A stretch of DNA of 64,000 nt, from contig NZ_RIAS01000002.1 in NCBI RefSeq assembly GCF_003719335.1, positions 434,001 to 498,000 on the forward strand, given 5' to 3'. Below the pieces are notes generated by a model. That model was not told the origin of the DNA, searched no databases, and worked only from the letters and a program-made list of their open reading frames with translations. This document shows, in pieces, positions 44,763-54,160 of this stretch. The translations under genes were made by a program, and so were the position numbers. Position 1 is the stretch's first letter. Every line of letters starts with the position of its first letter. Origin of the DNA: Paenibacillus amylolyticus (lineage in GTDB: Bacteria; Bacillota; Bacilli; Paenibacillales; Paenibacillaceae).

Positions 44763-45908
44763 ATGAACAAAGTGTTTGTCGCGATTGATTTCCCGCCTGA
44801 AAAGGGAGGGATTCATGATTATGCCTACGGGCTTATATCACAGATTCCGGCAGAAGAGACAACGGTGCTGACCAATAAAATAAATAACACCGCGGAGTCA
44901 GAGCAGTTTGACCAGAAGCATGATTTTGAAATAATTCGGAAACGGATTTTTTCAGAATCCAATAAATGGCTGATGATTCTCTCGCAGCTCGTTCTGGTCA
45001 TGCAGCTGATTCTGTTGAAATGGCGCAAAAAAACAGATGAGATTCATTTTGTGAATATATTCCCGGTTGGCCTAGCTGGCCCGTTGATGAAATTCCTTTT
45101 CAGAGTAAAATACTTCCCCTACGTTCACGGCCTGGATGTGATGGGGATGGTTAATAGCCGATTGTTCCCACTTCTGTTGTTCATTCTGAAGCGTGCGGAC
45201 AAGGTGATTGCCAATAGCCAATATACGAAGTCGAAGCTGGTGGAACTGGGGATTTCGGAGCCTCAGATTGTCATTATTCCACCGGGACTTAACGTGAACA
45301 AGCTAAATGCGGATACAGGGAGCCAGGGGGATTTACGGGATAAGTATGGTCTGCATGGCAAAAAAGTGATGATCACCGTCTCGCGAATTGTGGAACGCAA
45401 AGGTCATGATGTCACACTGAAAGCCGTGAGTCAGGTTATTACGCATATTCCTGATCTGAAGTATGTTATCTGCGGGGATGGGCCGTATAAGGGAGAGCTC
45501 GAACGACTGGTAACTCAGTATGGACTCGAATCTGTCGTTGTGTTTACAGGACGTACGACGGATCAGGAGCTTCATCAGTTATATGAATGTGCGGATCTCT
45601 TCATTATGCCAAGTCGGGATATCAAGGAAAAGGGTGATGTGGAAGGGTTCGGAATTGTATTCCTGGAAGCCAACTATTATCGGTTACCTGTCATTGCAGG
45701 CAACAGTGGCGGTATTCCCGACGCCGTGAAGGATACTATCACCGGTTATCTCGTAGACCCGGTTAATGATCAGGAGATTGCTACGCGTATCGAACAATTA
45801 ATGACGGACGAGGGACTGTCCAGAACGATGGGGGATAACGGGTACGACTGGGTGGTCAATCATTGTCTGTGGTCGCATCGCGGACAGTTGTTGAAGCAAT
45901 TGGCCTAA
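44763..45908 (+). CDS. Glycosyltransferase family 4 protein (EPS)
   Basis: 381-residue GT-B enzyme. N-terminal FVAIDFPPEKGGIHDYAYGL, then YFPYVHGLDVMGM and VIANSQYTKSKLVELG; donor domain MITVSRIVERKGHDVTLKAV, YVICGDGPYKGELERLV, and E-x7-E in VEGFGIVFLEANYYRLP. ATG 44763 follows GAGGGAGAT. Gap to the next gene is 44 bp. Sugar specificity unknown; the PSRDIKEKGDVEG loop is typical of a WcaL/PimB-like subset. Confidence 0.87.
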   Translation: MNKVFVAIDFPPEKGGIHDYAYGLISQIPAEETTVLTNKINNTAESEQFDQKHDFEIIRKRIFSESNKWLMILSQLVLVMQLILLKWRKKTDEIHFVNIFPVGLAGPLMKFLFRVKYFPYVHGLDVMGMVNSRLFPLLLFILKRADKVIANSQYTKSKLVELGISEPQIVIIPPGLNVNKLNADTGSQGDLRDKYGLHGKKVMITVSRIVERKGHDVTLKAVSQVITHIPDLKYVICGDGPYKGELERLVTQYGLESVVVFTGRTTDQELHQLYECADLFIMPSRDIKEKGDVEGFGIVFLEANYYRLPVIAGNSGGIPDAVKDTITGYLVDPVNDQEIATRIEQLMTDEGLSRTMGDNGYDWVVNHCLWSHRGQLLKQLA

Positions 45909-45952
45909 TGGATAGTGCCGCAATCTTCATGTCCTAATGGGGAGGATTAAGG

Positions 45953-47155
45953 ATGAAAATATGTATCGTTACTCACAGGGTTGTTAAAGGGGAGGGTCAG
46001 GGCAGAGTTAATTATGAGATTGCAATCGAAACCCTAAGACAAGGCCATGAAGTTGTTATGATCTCCAATGAGGTGGAACCGGAACTCCTGGAATATGAGG
46101 GAGCTACATGGATTAAAGTTTTTCCTTCGCTCAAGTTACCCCAGCTGTTACGATACCAAATATTTGCCTTCAAAAGTGCCACCCTTATTCGCCAATTAAG
46201 AAAAACAAAGCAAGTTGATCTTGTGATGGTCAATGGTTTTATCACCTGGGCTAGAGGGGACATCAATGCGGTTCACTTTGTGCACAGTACATGGATAAAA
46301 TCCCCCGTACATAGCTTCCGTGTACACCGCTCATGGAAACGATGGTATTTTGGTCTGTACACGCTGGTGAATGCGTATCTGGAACGATTCGCCTTTCGTA
46401 AAAGTGGCAGAATCATTGCGGTTTCCGAGAAAGTAAAGCATGAATTGATTCAATTAGGCACGCATCCCGATAAGGTGCAGGTTATTCATAATGGAGTGGA
46501 TGTCCATGAATTTTACCCCAGTGATGCTGGAGAGAAGAGCAGAATGGATATTAACTCCGGCCGAGTCGTAGGTTTATTTGCAGGTGATATTAGCAGTCCG
46601 AGAAAGAATCTGGATACGGTATTGAAATCGATGGTGTCTGTACCTGAGTTAGAACTCGTTGTGGCGGGATCTACAGATCGAAGTATTTATCCTCAAATGG
46701 CTAAAGACTTAAACATAGAAGATCGGGTCCATTTTCTGGGCTATCGGAAAGATATGGGGTATCTCATGCGCAATGTGGATCTTTTTATTTTCCCCTCGCG
46801 TTATGAGGCTTGCAGTTTGGTCGTGTTGGAGGCTCTTGCCTCAGGTATTCCTGTTGTTATCACGAAGGAGTCGGGAGTAACTGAAATGATCAAGAACGAT
46901 CATAAAAGTATCCCTCCCGGTGTCATTTTGCAAGATGCCAATGATGTAGATGGGCTGGCAGTCATTCTCAACACGTTAATGCAGGATAAAGCCTATTTGA
47001 ATGAGATGGGCAAGGTATCCAGAGAAGTGGCTCTTCGAAATGATTGGAAGAAGATGTCTCTTACCTATTTGGAGAGCTACGAAGACTACTTAAAACACAG
47101 TGGAAGCCATGCTGGAAGAATGAAACGAAAACAAAGCATTGAGGTGGAATTATGA
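45953..47155 (+). CDS. Glycosyltransferase family 4 protein (EPS)
   Basis: 400-residue GT-B enzyme with N-terminal IVTHRVVKGEGQGRVNYEIA, the WaaG/GumH-like opening, FVHSTWIKSPV, and IAVSEKVKHELIQLG. Donor domain: GLFAGDISSPRKNLDTVLKS, LGYRKDMGYLMRNVDLFIFP and E-x7-E as YEACSLVVLEALASGIP. RBS GGGGAGGATTAAGG. Ends in an ATGA overlap with the following GT2 gene, so both are translationally coupled. Basic C-terminal tail (GRMKRKQSIEVEL). Confidence 0.87.
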   Translation: MKICIVTHRVVKGEGQGRVNYEIAIETLRQGHEVVMISNEVEPELLEYEGATWIKVFPSLKLPQLLRYQIFAFKSATLIRQLRKTKQVDLVMVNGFITWARGDINAVHFVHSTWIKSPVHSFRVHRSWKRWYFGLYTLVNAYLERFAFRKSGRIIAVSEKVKHELIQLGTHPDKVQVIHNGVDVHEFYPSDAGEKSRMDINSGRVVGLFAGDISSPRKNLDTVLKSMVSVPELELVVAGSTDRSIYPQMAKDLNIEDRVHFLGYRKDMGYLMRNVDLFIFPSRYEACSLVVLEALASGIPVVITKESGVTEMIKNDHKSIPPGVILQDANDVDGLAVILNTLMQDKAYLNEMGKVSREVALRNDWKKMSLTYLESYEDYLKHSGSHAGRMKRKQSIEVEL

Positions 47156-48048
47156 GAGCATCGGTAGTCATATGTACACATAACAGAGCGAAGGATACCG
47201 TTGAAGCTGTCCAAAGTGTTCTAGCTCAAGAGGATCATGATATTGAATTTGAAGTACTGGTTATCGATAATAACTCCAAAGATAACACCAAGGAATTATT
47301 TCAGAATGCCGATTGGCCTAATCAAGTTCGCTACATCTTTGAAAGTAGGCTTGGTCTATCTTATGCTAGGAACCGTGGCATTCGAGAAGCGCAAGGAGAA
47401 TTTATCATGTTTCTGGACGATGATGCGCTGGCCTCTTCTTCCTGGATTCGTGAAGTCATTCAGGTGTTCGAACGGGATGAGCGGATTGGCTGTGTAGGCG
47501 GAAAAATTGATCCGATCTGGGAAGGCGGCAAGCCAGATTGGATTCCAGATGAGATTATAGGCCTGTATACGTTGATGGACTTTTCGGATCAGGTTACCGA
47601 GATGAAGCCGCCCTATTTCCCCTTTGGGGCAAATGTGTCTTTTCGAAAAAGCGTGTTTGATTCCATTGAGCCGTTTCGCGAAGACTTAGGGCGTGTAGGA
47701 AATAATTTGCTTTCAAGCGAAGAGAGTGAACTCATCAGCAGAATTCGAGAGAAATACGCCATATTTTATACGCCATATGGGTCAGTACAGCACAAAATTT
47801 CCAAAAGCAGATTAAATAAACGCTGGCTCTTGCGGCGCATGTATTGGCAGGGAATCAGTGATGCAACACGTTACAACAAGAGCGGCTGGGGTGTGTTCAA
47901 ACATATTGTTCGAATTGCACAAGCAGGGCTGATGATGTTGTTATATATGAATAATGTACAGAAGGTCATGAGCCAATTAGTCAAAATATCTTATCGGAAC
48001 GGCACGATTGTAGGGTCTCTCCGAAATGGCAGAGGGCTGAACACCTGA
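47152..48048 (+). CDS. Glycosyltransferase family 2 protein (EPS)
   Basis: 298-residue inverting GT-A enzyme. Opening RASVVICTHNRAKDTVEAVQ; nucleotide-site VLVIDNNSKDNT; metal-binding DxD region FIMFLDDDALASSSW; acceptor-site GRVGNNLLSSEESELI (E-D/E-E type). A short hydrophobic segment at about 250-265 may associate with the membrane. Starts in ATGA overlap with the preceding gene and ends in TGATG overlap with the flippase gene. Sugar unknown. Confidence 0.88.
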   Translation: MRASVVICTHNRAKDTVEAVQSVLAQEDHDIEFEVLVIDNNSKDNTKELFQNADWPNQVRYIFESRLGLSYARNRGIREAQGEFIMFLDDDALASSSWIREVIQVFERDERIGCVGGKIDPIWEGGKPDWIPDEIIGLYTLMDFSDQVTEMKPPYFPFGANVSFRKSVFDSIEPFREDLGRVGNNLLSSEESELISRIREKYAIFYTPYGSVQHKISKSRLNKRWLLRRMYWQGISDATRYNKSGWGVFKHIVRIAQAGLMMLLYMNNVQKVMSQLVKISYRNGTIVGSLRNGRGLNT

Positions 48049-49433
48049 TGAACATGGCGATTGCCCGAAAACCAAGGCAGCGAAGCATTATTCAGACCAT
48101 TGTCATGACCAGCATGGCGAATATTCTCATTATGGCTGTGACCACGTTAACCTCAATTATTACAGCCCGTATGTTCGGAGCGACGGGGAAAGGGGAACTC
48201 GCTGCCGTTTTATTTTGGCCTGCATTCATTTCGGGTTTGGCCGCATTTGGCCTGCCCACTTCGTTAATTTACAATGTCAAAAAGAACAGTCAGCAACTCC
48301 CTGTTTATATCAGTATGAGTTTTGCCGTTCAGATTCCGATTAGTATCATCGCCGGGTTGATTAGTTGGTTTGGTATCCCTGTCTGGTTATCTGGATATTC
48401 AGAATCTGTCATTACTATTGCACGATGGTATACCGTATCCATGGTTCCAGTGATGCTGTTCATGGGTGTGCTTGCAGCCGCCGCACAAGGAACCGACAAG
48501 TTCCATATTTATAATCTGTCGCGCTTGCTGGCTCCCTTATTGAATCTGGTAGGATTGGTACTATTGTGGATAGCCCAGGTATTAACCGTGGAAAGAGCCA
48601 TTATGATCAGCTTAGCCAGCACTATACTGGTATTGACCTGTTATATGATTGCGATGCGTCAGCAAATATTCAGTTCCGTCAGCAAGCTGGTAGCTCAGAT
48701 TCGAACAGGGATTCATTTATTCAGCTATGGCCTTCGTGTATATGGTGTAGAGCTGCTGGGCACGTTGTATAGCCAGTTTGACAAAATTATTATTTTGGCT
48801 CTGCTGACGCCCAAAGATTTCGGATTATATTCGGTTGTGTTTGCCCTGTCACGTATGTTTAATGTTGTGCAGACGGCAATCACCAATGTCATTTTTCCAA
48901 AGGTAGCCGGCATGGAGCAGCAACAGGTGTTGTCTCTTGTTGGCAGAGCTTTTCGCATTAGTATGGTACTTATGACGATCATCATCATACCGAGTATGCT
49001 GATTGGTCGTTTTTTTATTGGTTTGTTGTTTGGCCCGGAATTTCTGGAGGCCAGCGGTGTATTTTATCTGTTATCTCTGGAGTGTATTGTTGGCGGAGGA
49101 TCATGGATTCTGGCTTCCGCATTTAATGCGCTGGGGAGACCCGGCGTTATCGTGCTTCGGCAGGTCATTGCGCTTGCTGTGACGATCACGTTGTTTTTTG
49201 TGCTTACACCGATGTTCGGGCTATACGGTTTAGGGCTGGCGTTGTTACTTGGTTCCTTTGTCCGTATGCTGATGTCGTTAATATCCGTAACGATTATTTT
49301 CAAAATGCCGATGCACAAAATGTTGTATAACAATGAAGATATGGCCTTCCTCAAGCAAAAATGGAGAGAAAAAAATCTTATTAAAGGAGCCAGAAGAGAT
49401 GTCAAACGTGCAAAAGATTCATCCCATGGATGA
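48048..49433 (+). CDS. Wzx-like flippase (MATE/MVF superfamily)
   Basis: 461-residue integral membrane protein with about 12-14 TM helices, matching polysaccharide-exporting MOP-superfamily flippases. N-terminal IIQTIVMTSMANILIMAVTT and ITARMFGATGKGELAAVLFW are the typical first helix and loop. It should translocate the undecaprenyl-linked repeat across the membrane before Wzy polymerisation. Start ATG 48048 (TGATG with the preceding gene); ATG 48054 is possible. C-terminal cytoplasmic tail (KWREKNLIKGARRDVKRA) overlaps the next gene by 35 bp. Confidence 0.88.
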   Translation: MNMAIARKPRQRSIIQTIVMTSMANILIMAVTTLTSIITARMFGATGKGELAAVLFWPAFISGLAAFGLPTSLIYNVKKNSQQLPVYISMSFAVQIPISIIAGLISWFGIPVWLSGYSESVITIARWYTVSMVPVMLFMGVLAAAAQGTDKFHIYNLSRLLAPLLNLVGLVLLWIAQVLTVERAIMISLASTILVLTCYMIAMRQQIFSSVSKLVAQIRTGIHLFSYGLRVYGVELLGTLYSQFDKIIILALLTPKDFGLYSVVFALSRMFNVVQTAITNVIFPKVAGMEQQQVLSLVGRAFRISMVLMTIIIIPSMLIGRFFIGLLFGPEFLEASGVFYLLSLECIVGGGSWILASAFNALGRPGVIVLRQVIALAVTITLFFVLTPMFGLYGLGLALLLGSFVRMLMSLISVTIIFKMPMHKMLYNNEDMAFLKQKWREKNLIKGARRDVKRAKDSSHG

Positions 49434-50391
49434 GTTGAAAAAACGACTTGAATCGATCCTTGAGGTTGTACCTCCTCATTCGAAGATTTACTACATTGAT
49501 TATCCGGTCTATAGTAACGGTGGCGATATACTAATTATGAAGGGAGCGGAAGCCTTTTTTAAAAGCAATAACATCAGGGTTTCTGCAAGATACAGTGTGC
49601 ATGACTTTCATGAGAACATTCGCATCCCCGATGATCATATCATCGTTCTTAGCGGGGGAGGTAATTTCGGAGATTTGTATGATGCTCACCAGAACGTGAG
49701 AGAATCAATTGTTAAAAATTATCCTAGGCACAGAGTCGTTATTTTGCCGCAAACTATTTTTTATAAAGAAGAATCCAATATTCACAAAACCGCTGATCTT
49801 TTTAACCAGCACAAGGATCTCCACTTGTATGTACGGGATGAGTCATCTCTTCAACTGGCTACGACGTACTTCCAACATTGTCACGTAAAGCTTCTTCCAG
49901 ATATGGCACATCAGCTTTGGCCTATCGAAGTTAAGCGAACACCAACCAGTGAGGAACTTCATTTTTTTAGAACCGATATTGAGAAAAATGCAGAGCAAAC
50001 GGACTCGATATTAGATGGAGATTACCTGGATTGGCCCACATTGTATAACAAGTACGAGCGAAAGCTAATCTACTATATCAGTAAAGGATTAAAGAAACCT
50101 GCTTCGCGAGCCATTTCCCAATTCATATGGATGAAATATAGCGACTACCTTGTGAATAAGGCTATACGCTGCTTCTCGAATTATCGCATGATTCACACAT
50201 CCAGGTTACATGGTCACATCCTGTCTTGTCTAATGGCGAAGCCTAACCTATTAATTGATAACTCTTATGGGAAAAATTCGGGATATTACCGGATATGGAC
50301 ACATGAAGTGAACACAGCCAATATGGACTCTTCTTCCAAGGCGAGTGCTCCACCCGTGCCTAAGTATATGGAATCAACGGTAACCGTGTAA
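49399..50391 (+). CDS. Polysaccharide pyruvyl transferase (EpsI/CsaB-like)
   Basis: 330-residue GT-B-like enzyme of the PS_pyruv_trans family, which adds a ketal-linked pyruvate from phosphoenolpyruvate to a sugar. Motifs: DYPVYSNGGDILIMKGAE, HIIVLSGGGNFGDLY, VILPQTIFYKEES, and the C-terminal HTSRLHGHILSCLMAKPNLL followed by DNSYGKNSGYY. Start at ATG 49399 because GGAGCCAGAAGAG lies directly before; an upstream in-frame ATG at 49333 lies in the flippase gene. Overlaps the flippase 3' end by 35 bp. Pyruvylation would make the EPS acidic. Confidence 0.87.
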   Translation: MSNVQKIHPMDELKKRLESILEVVPPHSKIYYIDYPVYSNGGDILIMKGAEAFFKSNNIRVSARYSVHDFHENIRIPDDHIIVLSGGGNFGDLYDAHQNVRESIVKNYPRHRVVILPQTIFYKEESNIHKTADLFNQHKDLHLYVRDESSLQLATTYFQHCHVKLLPDMAHQLWPIEVKRTPTSEELHFFRTDIEKNAEQTDSILDGDYLDWPTLYNKYERKLIYYISKGLKKPASRAISQFIWMKYSDYLVNKAIRCFSNYRMIHTSRLHGHILSCLMAKPNLLIDNSYGKNSGYYRIWTHEVNTANMDSSSKASAPPVPKYMESTVTV

Positions 50392-50445
50392 CGAACGAGA
50401 AGTTGTCCCGTATCATCTTAAAATATATAGAGTGGAGTGGTTGCA

Positions 50446-51834
50446 TTGAGAATCGTACTTCTCTCCGGTGGATCGGGTAAGCGATTATGGCCTTTGTCCA
50501 ACGACACGAGATCTAAACAATTCCTGAAAGTGCTTGAAGGTGAGGATGGGCAGACGGAATCCATGGTACAGCGCGTATGGAGACAATTGAAGCATACGGG
50601 GCTGAGCGAACAAGCAACGATTGCAACGAGCAAACCTCAGGTGGAGATTTTGCGAAGTCAGTTGGGGTATGAAGTGGATCTGGTCGTTGAGCCTGAACGA
50701 AGAGATACCTTTCCTGCAATCGCCTTGGCGGCTGTATATTTATATTCCGTGCAGGGAGCCAGCTTAAATGAAACGGTAGCGATGCTTCCGGTTGATCCCT
50801 ATGTGGAGGAGTCTTTTTTTTATAAGGTAACAGAGCTTGAGGACATATTAGATGACTCCGGTGCGGAGCTTGCGTTAATTGGAGTGAAGCCAACGCATCC
50901 TTCGGAAAAGTATGGTTACATCATTCCAGAGCGGTCTGAAACCAAAGAAGAACAACGTTATGCTAAAGTATCCCGTTTTCAAGAGAAACCCCGTGAAGCT
51001 GAAGCGGCAGAGATGATCGAACAATCTGCCCTTTGGAATTGCGGGGTTTTTGCATTCAAACTCAACTATTTGATCAATCTGCTCATCTCGCTTGAACTGC
51101 CCATCCAGTATGAAGAAATGCTGAAACAATACGGGAGATTGCAGAAAATCAGCTTTGATTATCAGGTGGTGGAGAAGGCTGAGCATATTGTGGTTACACC
51201 TTATGAGGGGTATTGGAAAGACCTTGGTACATGGAACACGCTGACAGACGAGATGAGTACCAATATTGTGGGCAAGGGTGTCATGACGAACAGCACGGTG
51301 AACACACATTTGATTAATGAATTAAACATTCCGGTCTGTGTGCTGGGAGTATCCAACTTGATCGTGGCAACAAGTCCTGATGGCATTCTCGTCAGTGAAA
51401 AAGAGGCTAGTCCTCAGATCAAAGAATTGTTGAAAGACAGCGCTGAGCGCCCCATGTATGAAGAACGTCGCTGGGGCTGTTACAGAGTGCTTGATTACAC
51501 ACGCAATAAAAAAGGCGAAGAAGTATTAACCAAACGCATCATCATCGAGCCCCATAAAAACTTTTCGTACCAGTACCATCTCAAACGAAATGAAGTATGG
51601 ACCGTTGTCTCAGGAGAAGGTGAATTCATTATGGACGGCGAGCTCAGACCGCTCCATCAAGGAGATGTCATTGTGATTCCGGCAGGGGGGAAACACAGTG
51701 TCAAAGCGTTGACCGAACTCGAAATTATTGAGGTGCAGATGGGCAGTGAACTGGTGGAAGAGGACATCGTTCGCGTTGAGATGGAATGGGAAGATATTAT
51801 CCAAAATTGCGTGAATTGGGGGAAAACAAGATGA
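50446..51834 (+). CDS. manC: Mannose-1-phosphate guanylyltransferase, ManC/AlgA type
   Basis: 462-residue protein with N-terminal nucleotidyltransferase (IVLLSGGSGKRLWPLSND, VVEPERRDTFPAIALAA, MLPVDPYVEESFF, PSEKYGYIIPE, FQEKP, ALWNCGVFAFKL) and a C-terminal cupin of the type II phosphomannose isomerase family (RWGCYRVLDY, HKNFSYQYHLKRNEVWTVVS, IPAGGKHSVKA). It makes GDP-mannose and may also isomerise Fru-6-P. The conserved isomerase residues were not checked in full. TTG 50446 is preferred since GTGGAGTGG is upstream; GTG 50437 lies within that RBS. No separate phosphomannomutase is in the locus. Ends in ATGA overlap with ugd. Confidence 0.87.
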   Translation: MRIVLLSGGSGKRLWPLSNDTRSKQFLKVLEGEDGQTESMVQRVWRQLKHTGLSEQATIATSKPQVEILRSQLGYEVDLVVEPERRDTFPAIALAAVYLYSVQGASLNETVAMLPVDPYVEESFFYKVTELEDILDDSGAELALIGVKPTHPSEKYGYIIPERSETKEEQRYAKVSRFQEKPREAEAAEMIEQSALWNCGVFAFKLNYLINLLISLELPIQYEEMLKQYGRLQKISFDYQVVEKAEHIVVTPYEGYWKDLGTWNTLTDEMSTNIVGKGVMTNSTVNTHLINELNIPVCVLGVSNLIVATSPDGILVSEKEASPQIKELLKDSAERPMYEERRWGCYRVLDYTRNKKGEEVLTKRIIIEPHKNFSYQYHLKRNEVWTVVSGEGEFIMDGELRPLHQGDVIVIPAGGKHSVKALTELEIIEVQMGSELVEEDIVRVEMEWEDIIQNCVNWGKTR

Positions 51835-53162
51835 ATATTGCGGTGATTGGAACAGGTTATGTGGGCCTGGTATCAGGGGTTTGTTTTTCGGAGATTGGAA
51901 ATCAGGTGATCTGTGTAGATAACAATGAGGAAAAAGTACAAATGCTGAATGAGGGCATCGTTCCGATCTACGAACCTGGTCTTAAAGAGTTGATGACTTC
52001 CAATATGCAAGCAGGTAAACTGGCTTTCACTTCAAACATCGGTGAGGCGATACACCAATCAGATATTGTCTTTATTGCCGTGGGTACACCTTCTCTGCCA
52101 AATGGCGAGGCCAACCTTAGTTATGTAGAGCAAGTAGCATACGAAATTGGTACACATCTCGAAAGCTACAAAATTATCGTGACCAAAAGTACAGTTCCTG
52201 TAGGTACCAATGACCGTATCCGCGATCTGATTCGCAACATATCCTCCCAGCCATTCGACGTGGCCTCTGTTCCCGAGTTTTTGCGAGAAGGCTCCGCAAT
52301 CAAGGATACGCTTAACCCCGACCGGATTGTCATCGGCACCAGCAGTGAACGGGCCATCCAGACGTTAAAGAAACTTCATCGGCCCTTAACAAGCAACCTG
52401 ATTATTACAGATATCCGCTCAGCGGAGATGATTAAATACGCATCCAACGCATTTCTGGCAACCAAAATATCTTTTATTAATGAAATTTCGAATATTTGTG
52501 AGAAAGTTGGCGCCGATGTTACACGTGTTGCAGAAGGCATGGGGTACGATAAACGCATCGGGTCTGCTTTTTTGAAGGCAGGTATCGGTTATGGCGGCTC
52601 TTGTTTTCCTAAAGATACACAGGCACTGATTCAGATAGCAGGTATGGTGGATTATGATTTCAGACTATTGAAATCCGTGGTGCAAGTCAATCAGGACCAA
52701 CGCATGCAAGTCATCTACAAGCTTCAGGAAGCGCTAGGGTCACTCGCAGGAAAAACGATTGCCATCTGGGGACTCGCCTTTAAACCGGATACGGATGATG
52801 TGCGAGACGCACCGGCCATTGATATTGTTCAACATCTTATTGATGCCGGAGCAACGGTCAAAGCTTACGACCCGATTGCAACGGATAACTTCCGTAAAGA
52901 GATCGACATTGCCTCTATTTCGTGGGAGGATAGCCCGCTTCATGCTGCTCAAGACGCGGATGCACTATGTGTGCTGACAGAATGGAAGGAGTTTGCCCAG
53001 GTTGATCTGACAACCTTAGCCCAAACGATGAAGGAGCCTGTGATGATTGATGGTCGTAATGTGTATAGTGCTGAGCAGATTCAAGCATCTGCCTTCCACT
53101 ATTATTCTGTCGGACGTCCAGGTCTTGTGAAGCTGGAAGGGAAAGCGACAGCAATTATCTAA
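51831..53162 (+). CDS. ugd: UDP-glucose 6-dehydrogenase
   Basis: 443-residue UDP-glucose/GDP-mannose dehydrogenase family enzyme of the TuaD/Ugd type. N-terminal NIAVIGTGYVGLVSGVCFSE with Rossmann motif; VAVGTPS-like FIAVGTPSLPNGEA; KSTVPVGTNDRI; central RSAEMIKYASNAFLATKISF; and catalytic Cys in YGGSCFPKDTQAL; C-terminal WGLAFKPDTDDVRDAPAI. Oxidises UDP-glucose to UDP-glucuronate using two NAD. ATG 51831 overlaps the manC stop (ATGA). Provides substrate for the decarboxylase-like gene at 38953 and/or glucuronic acid in EPS. Confidence 0.93.
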   Translation: MNIAVIGTGYVGLVSGVCFSEIGNQVICVDNNEEKVQMLNEGIVPIYEPGLKELMTSNMQAGKLAFTSNIGEAIHQSDIVFIAVGTPSLPNGEANLSYVEQVAYEIGTHLESYKIIVTKSTVPVGTNDRIRDLIRNISSQPFDVASVPEFLREGSAIKDTLNPDRIVIGTSSERAIQTLKKLHRPLTSNLIITDIRSAEMIKYASNAFLATKISFINEISNICEKVGADVTRVAEGMGYDKRIGSAFLKAGIGYGGSCFPKDTQALIQIAGMVDYDFRLLKSVVQVNQDQRMQVIYKLQEALGSLAGKTIAIWGLAFKPDTDDVRDAPAIDIVQHLIDAGATVKAYDPIATDNFRKEIDIASISWEDSPLHAAQDADALCVLTEWKEFAQVDLTTLAQTMKEPVMIDGRNVYSAEQIQASAFHYYSVGRPGLVKLEGKATAII

Positions 53163-53203
53163 TCTGCCAGTGAATATTAACAATATGAGTGAGGAAGATC
53201 CCC

Positions 53204-54121
53204 ATGAAAAAGTGGATGAAATGGACGGCATGGATCGTTTCCCTTTTGATCATCGTTGTATTCGGTTATGCGATCTATCTCTATCAATCGGTTAAATCAA
53301 CTGCTGATCAGATCTATGAGCCTCGTAATCCGGTACAGCCTGTTTCGATAACGGATGCGAGAGGTGGACAACAGGTTGAACTCAATCGTAAAGAGCCTTT
53401 TAATGCATTAATTCTAGGGGTAGACGAGCGCCAGAATGACAGAGGTCGTTCGGATACGATGATTGTTCTTAGCGTGAATCCGGGGAAAAAGAAAGTGTTG
53501 ATGTTTAATATTCCGCGAGATACAAGAACGGAAATTGTAGGACGTAACACCGAAGACAAGATCAATCATGCTTACGCTTTTGGTGGCGTGGATATGTCAC
53601 TGGCAACAGTGGAGCAATTTTTGGGAATTCCTATTCATTATTATATGAAAGTAGATATGGAGGGGTTTTCTAAAATCATTGATCTCGTTGGGGGTGTGGA
53701 TGTAAACAACCCGTTTGCTTTTGATTATGAGGGCCAACGATATGAGCAAGGCAATATTCATCTGGATGGTGTGGCTGCACTCGGGTTCTCCAGAATGCGT
53801 TATGATGATCCGAAGGGAGATTTGGGACGGAATGATCGTCAGCGGGAAGTTCTGAAGCAGATGCTCAAAAATACGATGCAATTCTCCAGTGTGCTTCACC
53901 TTCAGAATATGCTGGATGAACTAGGTACCCATGTCAGAACGGATCTGACATTTGACGAGATGAAAGAGCTACTTCTCGATTATCGTAGCGACCTAGAAGA
54001 GATTGATACGGTAGAGATCAAGGGAAAGGGCGAGAAAATCAACGGTATTTATTATTATATCGTAGGTGAGAAGGAAAAGGAGCGCATTCACGGAATAATA
54101 AAGCAACATTTGGAGCCGTAA
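53204..54121 (+). CDS. LytR-CpsA-Psr (LCP) family protein
   Basis: 305-residue membrane-anchored enzyme. TM at about 5-25 (KWTAWIVSLLIIVVFGYAIY), followed by the LCP catalytic domain: ILGVDERQNDRGRSDTMIVL, MFNIPRDTRTEIVGRN, KINHAYAFGGVDMSLATVEQ, and GFSRMRYDDPKGDLGRNDRQ. These Asp/Arg clusters bind pyrophosphate. LCP proteins transfer lipid-linked glycopolymers onto peptidoglycan, so this one may attach EPS or another polymer. Start ATG 53204 has GAGGAAG six bases upstream. Confidence 0.9.
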   Translation: MKKWMKWTAWIVSLLIIVVFGYAIYLYQSVKSTADQIYEPRNPVQPVSITDARGGQQVELNRKEPFNALILGVDERQNDRGRSDTMIVLSVNPGKKKVLMFNIPRDTRTEIVGRNTEDKINHAYAFGGVDMSLATVEQFLGIPIHYYMKVDMEGFSKIIDLVGGVDVNNPFAFDYEGQRYEQGNIHLDGVAALGFSRMRYDDPKGDLGRNDRQREVLKQMLKNTMQFSSVLHLQNMLDELGTHVRTDLTFDEMKELLLDYRSDLEEIDTVEIKGKGEKINGIYYYIVGEKEKERIHGIIKQHLEP

Positions 54122-54160
54122 AGGCAACGTTCGTGAACAGCAAGGAAAGTGGTGGGAATA

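Noticed and set aside
54149..54160. GTG start at 54149 for the VanZ-family gene
   Set aside because: The purine-rich RBS would be only about 3 bases away; TTG 54161 fits better, though this is not certain.
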